From Pinguiococcus pyrenoidosus (Eukaryota > Sar > Pinguiophyceae > Pinguiochrysidales > Pinguiochrysidaceae), in the NCBI GenBank assembly GCA_019677205.1, contig JAAMXY010001270.1:1-64000 (forward strand): a stretch of DNA of 64,000 bases. The letters run 5' to 3'. Position 1 is the stretch's first letter. Each line of letters starts with the position of its first letter. This document shows positions 1 to 11,104 of this stretch, in pieces. The position numbers and the translations under genes were made by a program. The notes beneath the pieces were generated by a model that saw only the letters and a program-made list of their open reading frames with translations, was not told where the DNA came from and did no database searches.

Positions 1-35
1 GTGGCGACTTGGTGGAACACCGGAGCTTGCCGGAG

Positions 36-150
36 AAAAGCAAAAGGCAAAAGCAAAAGGCAAACGGCAAAAGCAAAAGCAAAAGGCAAAAGCAAAAGCA
101 AAAGCAAAAGCAAAAGCAAAAGCAAAAGCAAAAGCAAAAGCAAAAGCAAT
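36..150 (+). repeat. (AGCAAA/AGGCAA)n simple repeat
   Basis: About 115 bp of a six-base purine-rich unit, first alternating AGGCAA with AGCAAA and then nearly pure AGCAAA. It has strong strand asymmetry. Its length-of-three phase makes all frames open (Ser-Lys, Gln-Lys), so the apparent ORFs here are artefacts. Confidence 0.9.
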
Positions 151-655
151 TTGCGGAACGGGAACAGGCGCAACGCGGTCTCGGTACTGTACACGCCCGC
201 GCCCCCAAGCCATGAGTTTGTTACCTCCTGCACGAGTCGCACAGATTCGGAGCACTTTGCGAGGACGGCTCAGTGATGGCGAAGTGGACACAAGTAGCGG
301 TGGAGCCCTCTCTGTTTGGCGCAGTGCTTTGACCGGTACCGTTAAGTGCGCATGCGGCCGCTGTGTGTATAACCCGGCTAGGTTTGCGCACGTGCACCTG
401 GACCTCAAGGAGCTGGCAGCGGCGTCTTGCTTGGAGAATGGAGAAAAAGGGAAAAAGGAAAGCAAAAGGAAAGCCAAAGCAGTCTAGAGCGAGTCGGTGA
501 TCTGCATCGGCTGAGAGCGGCGCGATCGTGCGAAGCGTGGTGGGATCCAGTAGAGCATGATCGAGAATGTCCTCAAGACATGTACTACGAGCGGTGCTCA
601 TCACGGAAAAATATCTTGCCACGTTGTTGCGATGTAGTGGAATAGAGGACCAAGG

Positions 656-736
656 TCATGAGCGAGAGCGAGAGCGAGAGCGAGAGCGAGAGCGAGATCG
701 AGAGCGAGAGCGAAAGCGAAAGCGAAAGCGAAAGCC
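656..736 (+). repeat. (GAGCGA)n simple repeat
   Basis: About 80 bp of GAGCGA units grading into GAAAGC units, again almost all purine on the plus strand. It reads as Ser-Glu or Arg-Glu on one strand and as Arg-Ser, Arg-Phe or Ala-Leu/Phe repeats on the other. It is not coding evidence. Confidence 0.9.
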
Positions 737-1297
737 AAGGGGGCAGTAGCATGGAGTATGGACAACGGCATGTGCGGGAGAGTTCGCCAGTGCGCCTCGG
801 CGCTCATCCTTCGAAGTGGTCAACGGCGTCAACAACGGTGTCTTTCGACGCCCAATCCCCAATTTTGTGTCGTCCGAAGGGCATTGTCTTCGCAGCAAAG
901 AGAGGCAGCGGTGCCTGCCGTGTGGGTCTTGTCCTTTCACTCCTTCTCCTTCTCAACACGGTGAAAGACATCGACCGACAGAAACGACAGCAGCATCAAT
1001 TTCAAAAAAAGTCTATATCTCTTTCTGTACTTCATTCTTATCAACCAACCGCGAAGTGGAAGGTATTTTGGCTTCTCCCCTTCAGGTCTCTCGCGCGCTG
1101 CGAAGTTGTCAAGCGCGCTTGCGAGCCGCTTCGTCCACGCTTGCATATTGCGCAGCCCCCATTTCCGCCACGAGAGAGAAGAGCGAATGAGCCGCGCAAC
1201 GCAGCGGTGTGCGCTCCGGAGAAACTAGCTGATTCTTTGCGCTGAGCTGCGGACGACGTCGGAAAACCCTCGAAATCTTGCAGAGACGCGCGCCACC

Positions 1298-4200
1298 ATG
1301 CACACGGGCGGTAAGCCGGTGCGGCCAACGCGGAGCCGCATCAAGAAGCGGCGCACGCAACACCCGCCGAGGAGTCACGTGCCCTCTGGCGCGACGGATC
1401 TGGAGGCGGGTTCGGCGTCCATCACGCCCTTGTCCGGGTCGTTTCGGACTCGTGCGGAGGTATTCGAGCGCTCCTGGGACCGGAGACCGTCGTCGAGGTC
1501 TCGCGCTTCGCGCAGGAGAGACAAGAACTCGCTGTTCAGCTGCTGCGCGCGCTGGTTCTGCCGCGCCTGTCTCATCACCATGCTTCTGCTGGGGCCGCTG
1601 TCCATCTACTGGGTGCACCAGACATACACGGGGAACCTCGAGGTATTGCACGTTTCGCCCAACAGCTTGGACAGCGAGGAGCTGCCCCAAAACTCACTGG
1701 AGATGGTCTGGGCAATGATCCAGGGAGCGACCGCCGCAACGGACGAGCGGGGCAACCAAAGCTCGTGGTGGAATCCGGGGCCTTCGGAGCAGGACTCGGG
1801 AGCACGTGGCCAGTCGAGCGCGTCCGGCGCTTCCCCGAGCCGACTGGAAGGCACATATGCCGCCGGGAAGGCTCCGCTGGGCCCTCTGGCCATCGACGCG
1901 GCGCGAAAGCTCGGAGCGGACCGCGCAGTGCGCGTCGGAGCTGACGCACCGGTCAGATTCGTGCTGCATCAGGGCGCGCAGCTCCGACACCTGGTGCAGC
2001 AGAATGGTGCCGTATCGCTCCAGGAGAACCCCGGCCTGGTGATGGATCCTGTCAATGACCCCGCCGCGGAGGACGTGCATCTCCCGCACTCCTGGAATCA
2101 GAAGCTGGACGCTTGGCGATCGGACGCAGATCCGCCGCGGGGACGACCTGCTCACGAGTTCTTCAAACGCGGAGTCGGGGTGTATAGCATCCCGGTCGAG
2201 CCCCTAATGACAGGCGAAGGCTTCCCGGGAGACTCGCAGTACCTTGGATCCGCGCCCGCCGCAGACACGGCGATCCCCACGAGCTTCGAGCTCGCTTTCG
2301 AGAAGATCCATGGACGTGGGTACGCTCTGCCCGACATCCTTGGAGACTTCGTGGATGGCGAGGAAGCGTTGAAGAGCGCAGCACAAGTCGGGGTGGATGC
2401 TCATGCCCGTGCCCATGCCCAAGCCCATGCCCACATCGATCCCCACGCCAAGCCAGATATCAGCAGTGGCGAGCAATCAGCGGCGCAGGGTATCGCTGCC
2501 GGGGCAGGGTCCGAGGTCATCCAGAATGACGTTGCCTTGGCCAATCCGTCGGGCGTACAGGCTTCCGAGGGGCTTGGGGGCAGTGAAGCCAGTGCACCAG
2601 CTGGGATGGGCGCGGATCCGTCGCCGGCCGCTGCTGCCGCCGAAACCAGCCCGGAAGGGAACGCCGTCGCGGAGATGCAACCGTCAGTACAGCAGACCGA
2701 TGTCGCTGCTGCTGCTGCTGCTCCTGCTGCTGCTGCTGCTCCTGTGGGGAGGCGGCAGTTGCAAGAGATGCCGGCAGGAGGTGAAGCAGGGTCGTCGGAG
2801 TCAGACCTCCGTCCCCTCTACCTCGCCGCCAAAGCCAAGTTTGGAGCCAGCGAGCCCGCGTCCGGCGACAATCCAGCCCCGCCGGATGCGACATCAGAGT
2901 CGCCCCCAGCGTCGAACGAAGGAGAAGGTGGCGCCCTGGTGGACGCGCCGAAAGACTTTCCCGAATACCTCGACCAGCTCGTCAACGGAGAGTGCGCCTT
3001 CGGTGTGCTTGGGAGTGGAGCTTGTGTGCGCGTGTTCTTCAAGGCGGAAGCCGCAGCCACCGAAGCTCGCGTGTTCTACGATGGCCTGGGTCCAATGATT
3101 GAGATCGGGCAGCACAGTGGGGGGTACACGCCTTTCGAGGTGGATCTCACGGGAGTGGGCCGCAGAAGGTTCTGGCCGCGAGAGCAGCATGTTCGTAGGG
3201 CTCAGCAGATGATTGGGAGACTTACTCCACCGCTGCGCAAGGACGCGCAGGAGGAGGCTGAAGCTTCACCTGCTGCTGGCGCGGCTGACGATGCAGCGGC
3301 AGAGTTGGGACAGACGCAGGGCGAAGGCCCCGTCCAAGGTGATGGCCAAGCGCCGGAGGTGGCTGGAGACCCAGGGATTCCAAGTGCGCAGAAAGTCGAG
3401 GCGACGCCAATTAGCGGCGAAGCCCATGCTCAGCAGAGTGCCCCGGCGGGGGATGCCGCACCCAGCGATGCTGCGGTACAGGGCGAGGGCGCCCCTCCGG
3501 TGCCGCCGGTTGCAGTCTCTCAGGAGGCCGCGCCAGCAGCGACAATCTCAAATCCCCCCGAGGCAAGCGGTGGGGCCCAACCCGAGGGGCCGGTGGGCGG
3601 ACCAAGTCCGTCTGAGAACGTTGCCCAGAGCAGCACCGCGGGGCCAGTGGGTGCTGCTCCTGGCAGCAATGCTGAAGCCAATCCCGCCAACACCCAGCCA
3701 GGCGACGCCGCTGCTGCAGCTGGACCCGATGCTGTCACGCAGTCCGCTCCAGGAGAATCTGGAGAACCTGGAGGAGGAGGAGGAGGAGACGGCTCTGTGC
3801 CTGCTCAGAATGCTCCGACGATTCCCGACGCGGCTCAGCCGCAAAGCGAGGGAGGCCCACAAGGTCCGCCGGTCACGGCCGCTGCTGAGGGCGCTCCCGA
3901 AGCCAGCGGAGCTGCCGCCGAGGCACCTCCGGCCGCCTCCAGCGCTGGGGAAGAGCAAGAAAGGGTGGCAGTCCAGCCAGTCTCGCCTCAGGCGCCGGAG
4001 GGGCAGAGCGCGCCTGCGGAGAGCGGGCAGGCTGCACCGATCGATCCAGCCGCTGTGGAGAGTTTGAAGATGCTGCTCGGAAACAACAAGCGCATGAGGC
4101 CGGCAGTCGTCACAGTGGTAGACGCAGAGACGGTAGAGTTCGAAGGGCAGGCGTACGCGTTGTGTGGCAAGGAGTTCACCGGCCAGAACACCTGCAGCAT

Positions 4201-6835
4201 GAAAGGAGGGCAGACGCTGCTGTTTGGCGTGCCCGATCAGCCCATGATCGCTCTGCGCTTCGCAAGGACCGCGAAGCCACCTTACCGCTGCTCGTCCAAA
4301 TACTTCGCGAGAGTGGTATTCTCGAGTGTGCCTGACCCGGCTCCAGGGAAGCTGAAGCAATGTTTCAAGCTCAAGGAGGCGCCGCAAGCGGCAGTGGAAG
4401 ACCCTCCCAGCGGCGAGGAAGCTGCAGCTGCGGGTCGCCGACTGCAAGCAACCGACGCCTTGGTCGGCGGAGGATCAGTGCAGCTTTCCATTCCGAACCC
4501 ATCGGAAGCCAAGAAGAGCAACGTCCTCGTCGCCACGGAGAACATGCCGAACGTTGACACCCTGCCCGGGGAGCTCGTCGACTGGTTCGTCTGCGGAGGG
4601 CTGAAGCGCGATGCGTATCTTTTCGCTACCGGACCGATTCACATTGCCTACATCCATGCGTCCTTCCGCCGATTGGAGCGAAATCATTTTGGCGTGGACG
4701 TGGACGTCTACCTCGACATTGACATGGCCTGGCTTGCCGAGCTGCAGAAGTCCTCGACTCTGGACCAGATCGCGATCGAGGTGCCGGTGAATGTGCGCCG
4801 CGAGGAACGTGCTAGTGCGGCCTCGGAGGCGGAATCTGAGTACCTCTGCGCTGGCGTGCTCACTGCCCGGATAGATCCCCAAAGGATCCACGAGACCCCG
4901 AACGACTTCGCTGGACTGTCCCATTTGGGAAAGCTCTACACGATCAAGTCGAAAGACCGCCAGGTGCTGTGCCGCTACGATTGGCAGGCGGAGCACTGGG
5001 ATGTCGGCAAGGCCGCCACTCTGTACGAAGCTCATGCAGAAGCCTTGTACACCGAGCAAGCGGGTTCGCTCGGCTCCGGCACTGCCCGCCGGCGGGTCTT
5101 TTCGGATGCCAAGTCGGTCGTCTTTGGCTATTCCGGGCTGAGGGTGAACAGTCTGAAAATGAGTGGAGACGGAAGACTGTACTCCTTCGGCAAGCCCATC
5201 CTCGTCAAGGGCACCCACATCCAGGAAGACCAAGGTGATGCGTTTGGCTGCTTGCAGCCTCGAGAGAAAGTGCAAGAGCTGCTGGAGTTGGTCCAGGAGG
5301 CGGGCTTCAACATGATCCGCCTTTCCCACTTCCCGCATAGCAAGCACGTCTTCGACCTTGCGATGCGCATGGGCCTCTTGATTTGGGTCGACATCCCCTG
5401 GTACCGAGGCGGCCTCGGCGATGAAAGCCATCAGTTCTCCATTCAAGCGCATCTCGTTGAGACGATCTTCGAGCACAAGAACAACCCCGCGGTCTTTGCG
5501 TGGGGCCTGGCCAACGAGCCGGATGCGGTGACGAAATGGGAGATCCCAGATGCGTCCGCGCGATATGAGCCGACGGCGGCACAGCGCAGCGATCCTCAGC
5601 GAATTACCGACTTCCTTCGGAGGCTCCACGCCCTGGCCAAGTTCCTAGACGCGGGCCGGTACACGGGACTGCGATCCTTCGCGCCAGCGGCCGGCGTTGT
5701 AGATATATACAGCCCAAGCATCTGGCCGGGCTGGTACCAGAAGCAGTTCGTGATGTACGAGGACATGATAAGGGCGGAGGCCGAAGCTCTGAAACTAGGT
5801 GAGCAGAGCTTGGCAAAGCCACGCGTCTCCACTTGTCCAGCTTCCCGACCTGATCTCTGTTCGCTTCTCCTGAAACACAGGAACCGATGAAGGCCCCGGT
5901 GCGCTCCTTCATCTCGAATGGGGAGCGACGGCAGCTCGCGGGCAGCATCAGTACTTTGGCTGGGGCCATAGCCTCGAGCACAGCGCGAACATCTGGGAGA
6001 GCACCACGATTGAGCGAGCCAGCAAAACCCTCGCGCCTGAGCAGTACAGCGAGAACTACCAGCTCGATGTGGCGAACTGGATCCTTCGGAGTCGAGAGCA
6101 TGGTTATGGCATGAGCGGCCGGCCGCAGATAATGGGAGATGCGATGTGGATCTTCCGGGATAGTAAGTCGAGCTCCGATCCTTGGCGCTGGAGTCGCTGG
6201 AGGATTTTCAGAATCTCACGCTCTCTGCTCCGGAAAAAAAAATCACAGGCCGATCTCCGCAGAGATGCACGGAAGACCGGGCGGGTCTGAAGGATCTGTG
6301 GTGCACCAACGCCAAGGGAGCGGTGACGTTGAGCAACGAGAAGAAGGACCTGTACTATCTTTTCAAGAGCGTCCAGAAGGACGCCGCCGAGGATCCGGTT
6401 TGCTACGTCGAGTCACCAACGTGGCCTACGCATAACTTGGCGGACAAGACCACTCCGGTCACACTTCGAGTCTACTCGAATTGTGCCTTCGTTGCCCTGG
6501 CAATTGACGGAAGGTACAAGATGGGACTTGCGCGGTCCCGTCGTCTTCCACGCTTACCTCCTTCGTGCTTCGCATGTTGACAGATTGGGCGAGAAGAAAG
6601 CCAGAAAGGAACTGGCCTTTCCCGCCGCTGGCCTTTCCTGGACGTTGTTCTTGGAGCCCGGCCAGCACATGATCACCGCCGAGTGTGACTGCCCGATGGG
6701 CATTCGACGGACCACGGTGAGCGACGGACCCAGCAGCTTTGAAGTTCTGCAAGCTCAGGCTCATTCACCCCTGCCTCGTTCGTGCTCAAGATTGAAACCG
6801 TGGTCAACTATGGAGCGGAGACGCCGCCTGCGTGA
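1298..6835 (+). CDS. Membrane-anchored glycoside hydrolase family 2 protein
   Basis: Spliced model: 1298-5798, 5881-6162, 6249-6513, 6584-6716, 6791-6835, giving 1741 residues. The ATG sits in a strong context (gccaccATG). A basic N-terminal tail precedes one membrane helix at about residues 86-107 and no cleavable signal is seen, so this is a type II protein with its catalytic part in the lumen or outside. Residues about 110-1150 hold long Ala/Pro/Gly/Glu low-complexity linkers separating two small Cys-bearing modules. The C-terminal part is a GH2 barrel: NEPD carries the likely acid/base Glu1407, and HLEWGA in exon 2 carries the likely nucleophile Glu1513. GH2 enzymes cleave beta-galactosides, glucuronides or mannosides; the substrate is not predictable here. 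The last two joins are less certain than the first two. An Ala-His dipeptide run occurs near residue 365. Confidence 0.8.
2391..2456 (+). repeat. Ala-His coding microrepeat
   Basis: A short (GCCCAT)-like repeat inside the glycoside hydrolase gene encodes alternating Ala and His with a few Arg and Gln interruptions, about 20 residues in the lumenal linker. It keeps the reading frame. It is a simple-sequence expansion or a possible metal-binding patch. Confidence 0.7.
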
Positions 6836-6944
6836 GGTGGCGGTGGCGGCGGCAGCGGCAGAAGAGAGGGGCCACGCGCCGCGCGGGGAGAGACAAGGAC
6901 GCAAATAAGATACAATTGCTACGTCTTCCCCACAACGTCTGCGT

Positions 6945-8002
6945 CTACCGCTTGCGACTCTTGCTTGCCTTGCGGCCTTTCTTCTTTCCAAAAATGCGCA
7001 GCAGATCCAGGAAGAGATTCAGTGCGTCCAAATAAAGCACCATGCTTGCCGCTATGTACTCGGCCGAATTGAGCTTCCTCTTGCCGCCTTTCCTCATGAT
7101 GCGGCGCGTGTCGTGAACGATGAATGCTGAGAAGAGGAACGCGCCGCCGACGCTGAGGCCGAAGTCCACCCAGTCGTAGTTGAGCACAAGCAGGTTGGTA
7201 AAGCTGCCCACAAGCAGTGCCCATAGGAAGCCTTCGAATCGCCGAAGCAAGCGTGAGAAGTCCATATGGCCGAGGCATGTGTGATGTGATACTCGCAGGA
7301 GAAGAGCACTTACTGAAGAGCGTCTGCTCCATCTCGGTGAAGTCATATCTCGGATCGGAGTGGAACGCGTACATGGTGAGGCTGAGCAGAGCGATCCCGG
7401 CCTGGTAGAAGGCAAGTAGGACGCTCTCGGGCTCGTATAGCATGCACGCAAACCCCACAGTTAAGCTCTCCATCGCCGTGAAGGCGGCAAGAAGGATGTA
7501 GTTGTACGGCGCCCAGAACCTTTTGTACGCGTAGGCGTTCTTGTTGAGGGTCGAAAGCCATCCAGATGGAGCAAGAGTGCTGCCGGCGAGGGCGCTTTAC
7601 CTGATCCGGGTGAGCGACAAGCACATCGCAAGCACCAGCCCCGCACTTGGTGGGATGAGCAGCGTCCAAGGAGTCCTAGAAGCTTTCGCTTAGAAGCTGA
7701 TGGGGCCATAGGCACAAGAGAAGCGGCTTGGCACAAAACCTGATCCCCATGCGATGCAGGAAGTGCTCAATGTCGCCTTGCGACGCGAGATACCACACGA
7801 CCGCCGCCGTGGTGAGCAGCTGCAGGGCAAGGATGCCGTAGACCTTCGTGATGAACTCCGTGCGCCGGGACCTCTTGCCGAAGTCCGCCACGAAATCCGA
7901 AGCCTCTTGCTCCACTGGAGCATCGGCCACATCGGCAGGCACCTGCGACGCGCTACCTGAGGCGCCGGCAGCTCGCCAGGCGGCAGTCGGCGAAGTTTCC
8001 AT
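6945..8002 (-). CDS. Bax inhibitor-1 family membrane protein, copy 1
   Basis: Spliced model on the minus strand: 8002-7740, 7675-7601, 7519-7314, 7231-6945, giving 276 residues. The start is the ATG reading METSPT. After about 60 soluble residues, the family elements appear in order: FITKVYGILALQLL (first helix), a second helix ending LAMCLSL, PYNYILLAAFTAMESLTVG, the YDFTEME loop, and FSAFIVHDTRRIM, with a lysine-rich tail (KKKGRKASKSRKR). TMBIM proteins are six- to seven-helix ER or Golgi membrane proteins that leak calcium and restrain cell death. All three introns (64, 81 and 82 bp) match intron positions and phases in the neighbouring copy at 8693-9893. It converges with the glycoside hydrolase gene, 109 bp apart. 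Confidence 0.88.
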
Positions 8003-8692
8003 GTTGGCTCTGTGCAAGAAGCGCAGAGGCCGAAGGCGAAATTCTGCCACGTACGCCTGTAGCGCCAGGAGTCGAGGCGTCTGAAGTCTGAAGCTCCTGC
8101 CGACGGCGAAGCGCCTCTTTCCCAGAAAAGATCGCGGGAGGAGGGCCCGAGAAGACTGTGGCGGGACGGGGGTCTCGGAGGACCGTGCGGCCTTACGCGA
8201 GGCTTCCACCTGTTCTCCACAGGGTCCATGCCAAAAGAAAGACGAAGCACATACTGTATATACATACATATATGTATCATCACAAGAAGGCTTGAGGAGA
8301 CCACAACCTCTCGCTGGCGACGAGCCTCCGAAGGGGAAGGCTTCGCCTGTGGAAAGACCAACACCGGGAGACCGGCACTTCGCTGTCAACATGGTGGCGA
8401 CCTACTTGTCGTTGGCGAGGTCGAGGCGGCGTCCTTTGGCGTTCCGACGAACGCGTGATGAGTGACCGAACGAAGGACTCAGTGCGTGAACCAGGGAGTG
8501 AATGGATGGGCACCCCTTTCTCTTCAGGAACATGGGGTCGCTCTGTTGCGAAAAGCGGTGCTCTGGATGATGCTGTCGTTTAGAAAGATCGTGCAGTTCG
8601 TGTACGCATGGGTTGCAGGGTTTTCATGCATCATTGCTTCTACCAAGGCAAAGCTCTTCAATCCGTGAACGCATTCGCCTTCCGCAGATCGA
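8003..8692. other. Spacer between the two TMBIM genes
   Basis: About 690 bp between the start of copy 1 and the stop of copy 2, both on the minus strand. It should hold the 3' end of copy 2 and the promoter of copy 1. A short TATA-containing dinucleotide-like run (tatatacatacatatatg) lies near 8260. No further gene was seen. Confidence 0.5.
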
Positions 8693-9893
8693 CTAGTCGC
8701 TGTCTCCTCCTTCCGCAACGCCGAGGAGCCGAAGCAGATGCAAGAAGAGGTTGATGATGTCCATGTAGAGGATCATGCTTGCTGCGATGTGCTCCTTGGA
8801 GTCCAACCTCTGCTTGTGCTGGCCGCCCATGATGAGATGCGTGTCGTGCACGATGAAAGCTGAGAAGAGAACGACGGCCGCCATGCTGATTGCGAACTCC
8901 ATCCATCGAGCCCGGAAGAACCAAGCATTCAAGAGGCTGCCTATCAGTATCGTCCACAGGCCGCCTACGCGCGCGGAACGCAGCACACTTCAGTGAACAC
9001 GGCCTGCCTTTCCCAGGTGATGCAACCACGTCGCCACTTACCGAAGAGCGTCTGCCCCATTTCCGTGAAGTCGTACTTCGGATTCGGCTGGAAGGCGTAG
9101 AGCGTGAGGCCAAGGAAGGCGATCCCCGTCTGCAAGGCGACCAGCAGGACGCTCGTCGGCTTGTACAGCATCGAGACCGTGCCCACCATGAGGCTTTCCA
9201 ACAACGTGAACAAGCCCAACAGGATGTAGTTCTGCGGCTGTCGGAACCTGCCACGTCGCAAGAGCTTGCGTCGTCAGCCGGCGTCCTTCTCAAAGAAGCC
9301 ATCCACCCTTCAAAGGCAAGACAAAAAGGACATAGCTCACCTGACCGGACTGGATTGCAGGTAGATTGCGAGGGCGACGCTCCCGATCGCCGGAACCATC
9401 ATCATCGCCGCGCTGCGAAGGATGCTGCTCAGCTCTCTCGCCATGCAAGCTTCTTCTTGCTTCCGCTGCCTCACCTGCTCCTTCCCCCATCGAGCAGCAA
9501 CGACAGGATCGCCCTTTTGTTCTGAGACATGTACCACACCACCGCCGCCGTTGCCAGCATCTGCACGGACAAGATGCTGTACACCTTCTTCACAAAGCCC
9601 ATGCGTTTCTTTCGGTCCACGAAGTCCGCGAACAGCGACTGAGCCTCCTTTTGCTTCTGCACGGATTCCGAGCTTATCTTGCTGCCCTTTAGAGGCGTCA
9701 ACGGCGTAGCGGCAGGCTGGTAGCGGTCCGAACTGCCGCCGCGAAGCTGCAAAGCGCCGAAGTGGCGAAAAGGAAGCGCCACATGAGGCTGCAACGTCTC
9801 CCGACGTTCGGCCAAACTTGCCCGAGAGCAATGCATCAGACATGAGGCCACAAGAAGCCGCAAAAATCGGCATTTTTGCACTTTAATCGCCAT
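8693..9893 (-). CDS. Bax inhibitor-1 family membrane protein, copy 2
   Basis: Spliced model: 9893-9475, 9424-9341, 9247-9042, 8964-8693, giving 326 residues. The acceptor of the second exon could lie 3 bp upstream. The protein is a TMBIM member with FVKKVYSILSVQML, QNYILLGLFTLLESLMVG, YDFTEMGQTLF and FSAFIVHDTHLIM, ending in an acidic tail (GGDSD) where copy 1 has a basic one. The N-terminus is longer than in copy 1 and starts with a secretory-type hydrophobic stretch (MAIKVQKCRFLRLLVASCLM), followed further on by LQLRGG, so this copy may be targeted differently. The third exon is exactly 206 bp in both copies. The gene is divergent from the LYR gene. Confidence 0.85.
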
Positions 9894-10286
9894 TTGTTCC
9901 GCAAAAATGGCAGAGTCGAAGGTGAAAGTTGCCTTTGCTGTAGCCTGTCTGCGAGGCTTGCCACAGCTCCTCGAGCACCGCTGTCCTTCCCTTGCTTTTC
10001 TAAAGTAAAGGTAGTAGCGCCGCAGCAGACACCATGCAGCGAGCAGCCGCGAGAGACACAGCTGTGGCGCCTGAGAGCCCTCCAACCACTTCGCCGTCGC
10101 GGCGGATCCCTCAACCCATTTCGATCCTGAAGGAAATGCAAAAAGCTGTGCTGGTCAGAGAATTTGCTTTGAGGGACGTCGTCGTTTGGTGAGAAAGTCA
10201 TTGACCGCTGCTTCAGACCTTCAGAAACCTCGAGGAGGCAGCGCGTTTGCCTGGAGACAACGGAGCCACAGGACCTTGGGAGAGCC
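9894..10286. other. Divergent promoter region, TMBIM copy 2 / LYR gene
   Basis: About 390 bp between two divergent start codons. No protein-like frame survives inspection. It is presumably a shared or back-to-back promoter; no known motif was recognised. Confidence 0.5.
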
Positions 10287-10847
10287 ATGTCGGGCGCCAG
10301 AGCATTGTATGTCTACAGGGAGCTGCTGAGAGTGAGCAGGTGCGCACCGCAACCCAGCGGAGGGCGGCTTTGCGTCAGTCAGCTGATAGCTGCCTAGGAG
10401 CATGCAGCCGCCTCAGGCCGCCAAGTTGAAGCAGGAGATGCGGCAGCAGTTCGGTGAGGCATTCGCAGCCAAGCTATCTGGATCTGAAGCCGAGGAGCTG
10501 CTGAGAAAGGCAGAGTCGAAGCTGTCGTTCCTTCGAATGACCACGTAAGTCTCGGGAGGACTCGGGACGACGCTGGGGAACTCTCTGCTGCTGACTGAGT
10601 GGCGGTTGTGCGATGGCACGCTTGCAGGGTCAAGAAGCGGAGCCAGGGAGGAAGGAGGCGATGGGTCCAGAACGAAGATGGATCCATGCAGGAAGAGGGG
10701 CAGAACTCGGAGAGAGACAAGGCCAAGTGGACGAATTGGGACGGGAAGAACGTGGACCCGGAGGCGATTCAGCGGCACTATCATGGCCTCCGACGAATGG
10801 GCTTCGTGAACAATGCGCATGCGAAGGGTCCCTATGGCATCTTCTGA
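10287..10847 (+). CDS. LYR-motif protein with C-terminal extension
   Basis: Spliced model: 10287-10339, 10398-10544, 10628-10847, giving 139 residues. The first exon reads MSGARALYVYRELLRVSR, an LYR-type start (here VYR), followed by a helical stretch (KLKQEMRQQFGEAF) and RKAESKLSFLRM. This is the compact three-helix fold of LYR proteins. Members act in mitochondria as adaptors for complex I, II or III assembly, Fe-S delivery or acyl-carrier binding. After the core there is an unusual 55-residue basic and Trp-containing tail (GGRRRWVQNEDG, KWTNWDGKNVDPE, YHGLRRMGF). The acceptor of exon 2 could also be 3 bp downstream. Which LYR subfamily this is (MZM1/LYRM7-like or other) is not resolved. 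Confidence 0.72.
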
Positions 10848-11104
10848 GGCTTGCTGTGCGGAATCCGAACCAACGAATTGATGATCTCCAGGAGAGGTCT
10901 TCGACTGCGACGAGCCGTTTCTGATCTGCCGAGGTTGCCCTGGCGTCCTGTGCCTCTCTTGCGCCCCGTGCCTTCCTCGCGACGGGCTGCAAGTCCACAA
11001 TGCCTGCAAAATCGTCTTGCCAATCATCTGACTGCACGGCGACTCACGCATTTGAATCACCTTCAATCGCCAGAACCGCGTTTCTACGCGACGAGATCCC
11101 ACCT

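Larger units (their letters stand above)
1..1297. other. Leader region without a convincing gene
   Basis: This stretch lies upstream of the glycoside hydrolase gene. It holds two purine-rich simple repeats (listed separately). Open frames through it are either repeat translation products or lack homology-like composition. A 91-codon frame from 212 carries a CxC..C motif but has no other support. The last few hundred bases probably hold the promoter of the gene starting at 1298; no clear core element was seen. Confidence 0.5.

Noticed and set aside
1-276. Lys/Ser repeat protein at the window start
   Set aside because: It is only the translation of the AGCAAA repeat; every frame is open there.
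7520-7600. A 21-bp intron (7580-7600) in TMBIM copy 1
   Set aside because: A frame-consistent 21-bp removal is possible, but the 81-bp intron 7520-7600 matches the position and phase of the intron in copy 2 and gives a better alignment.
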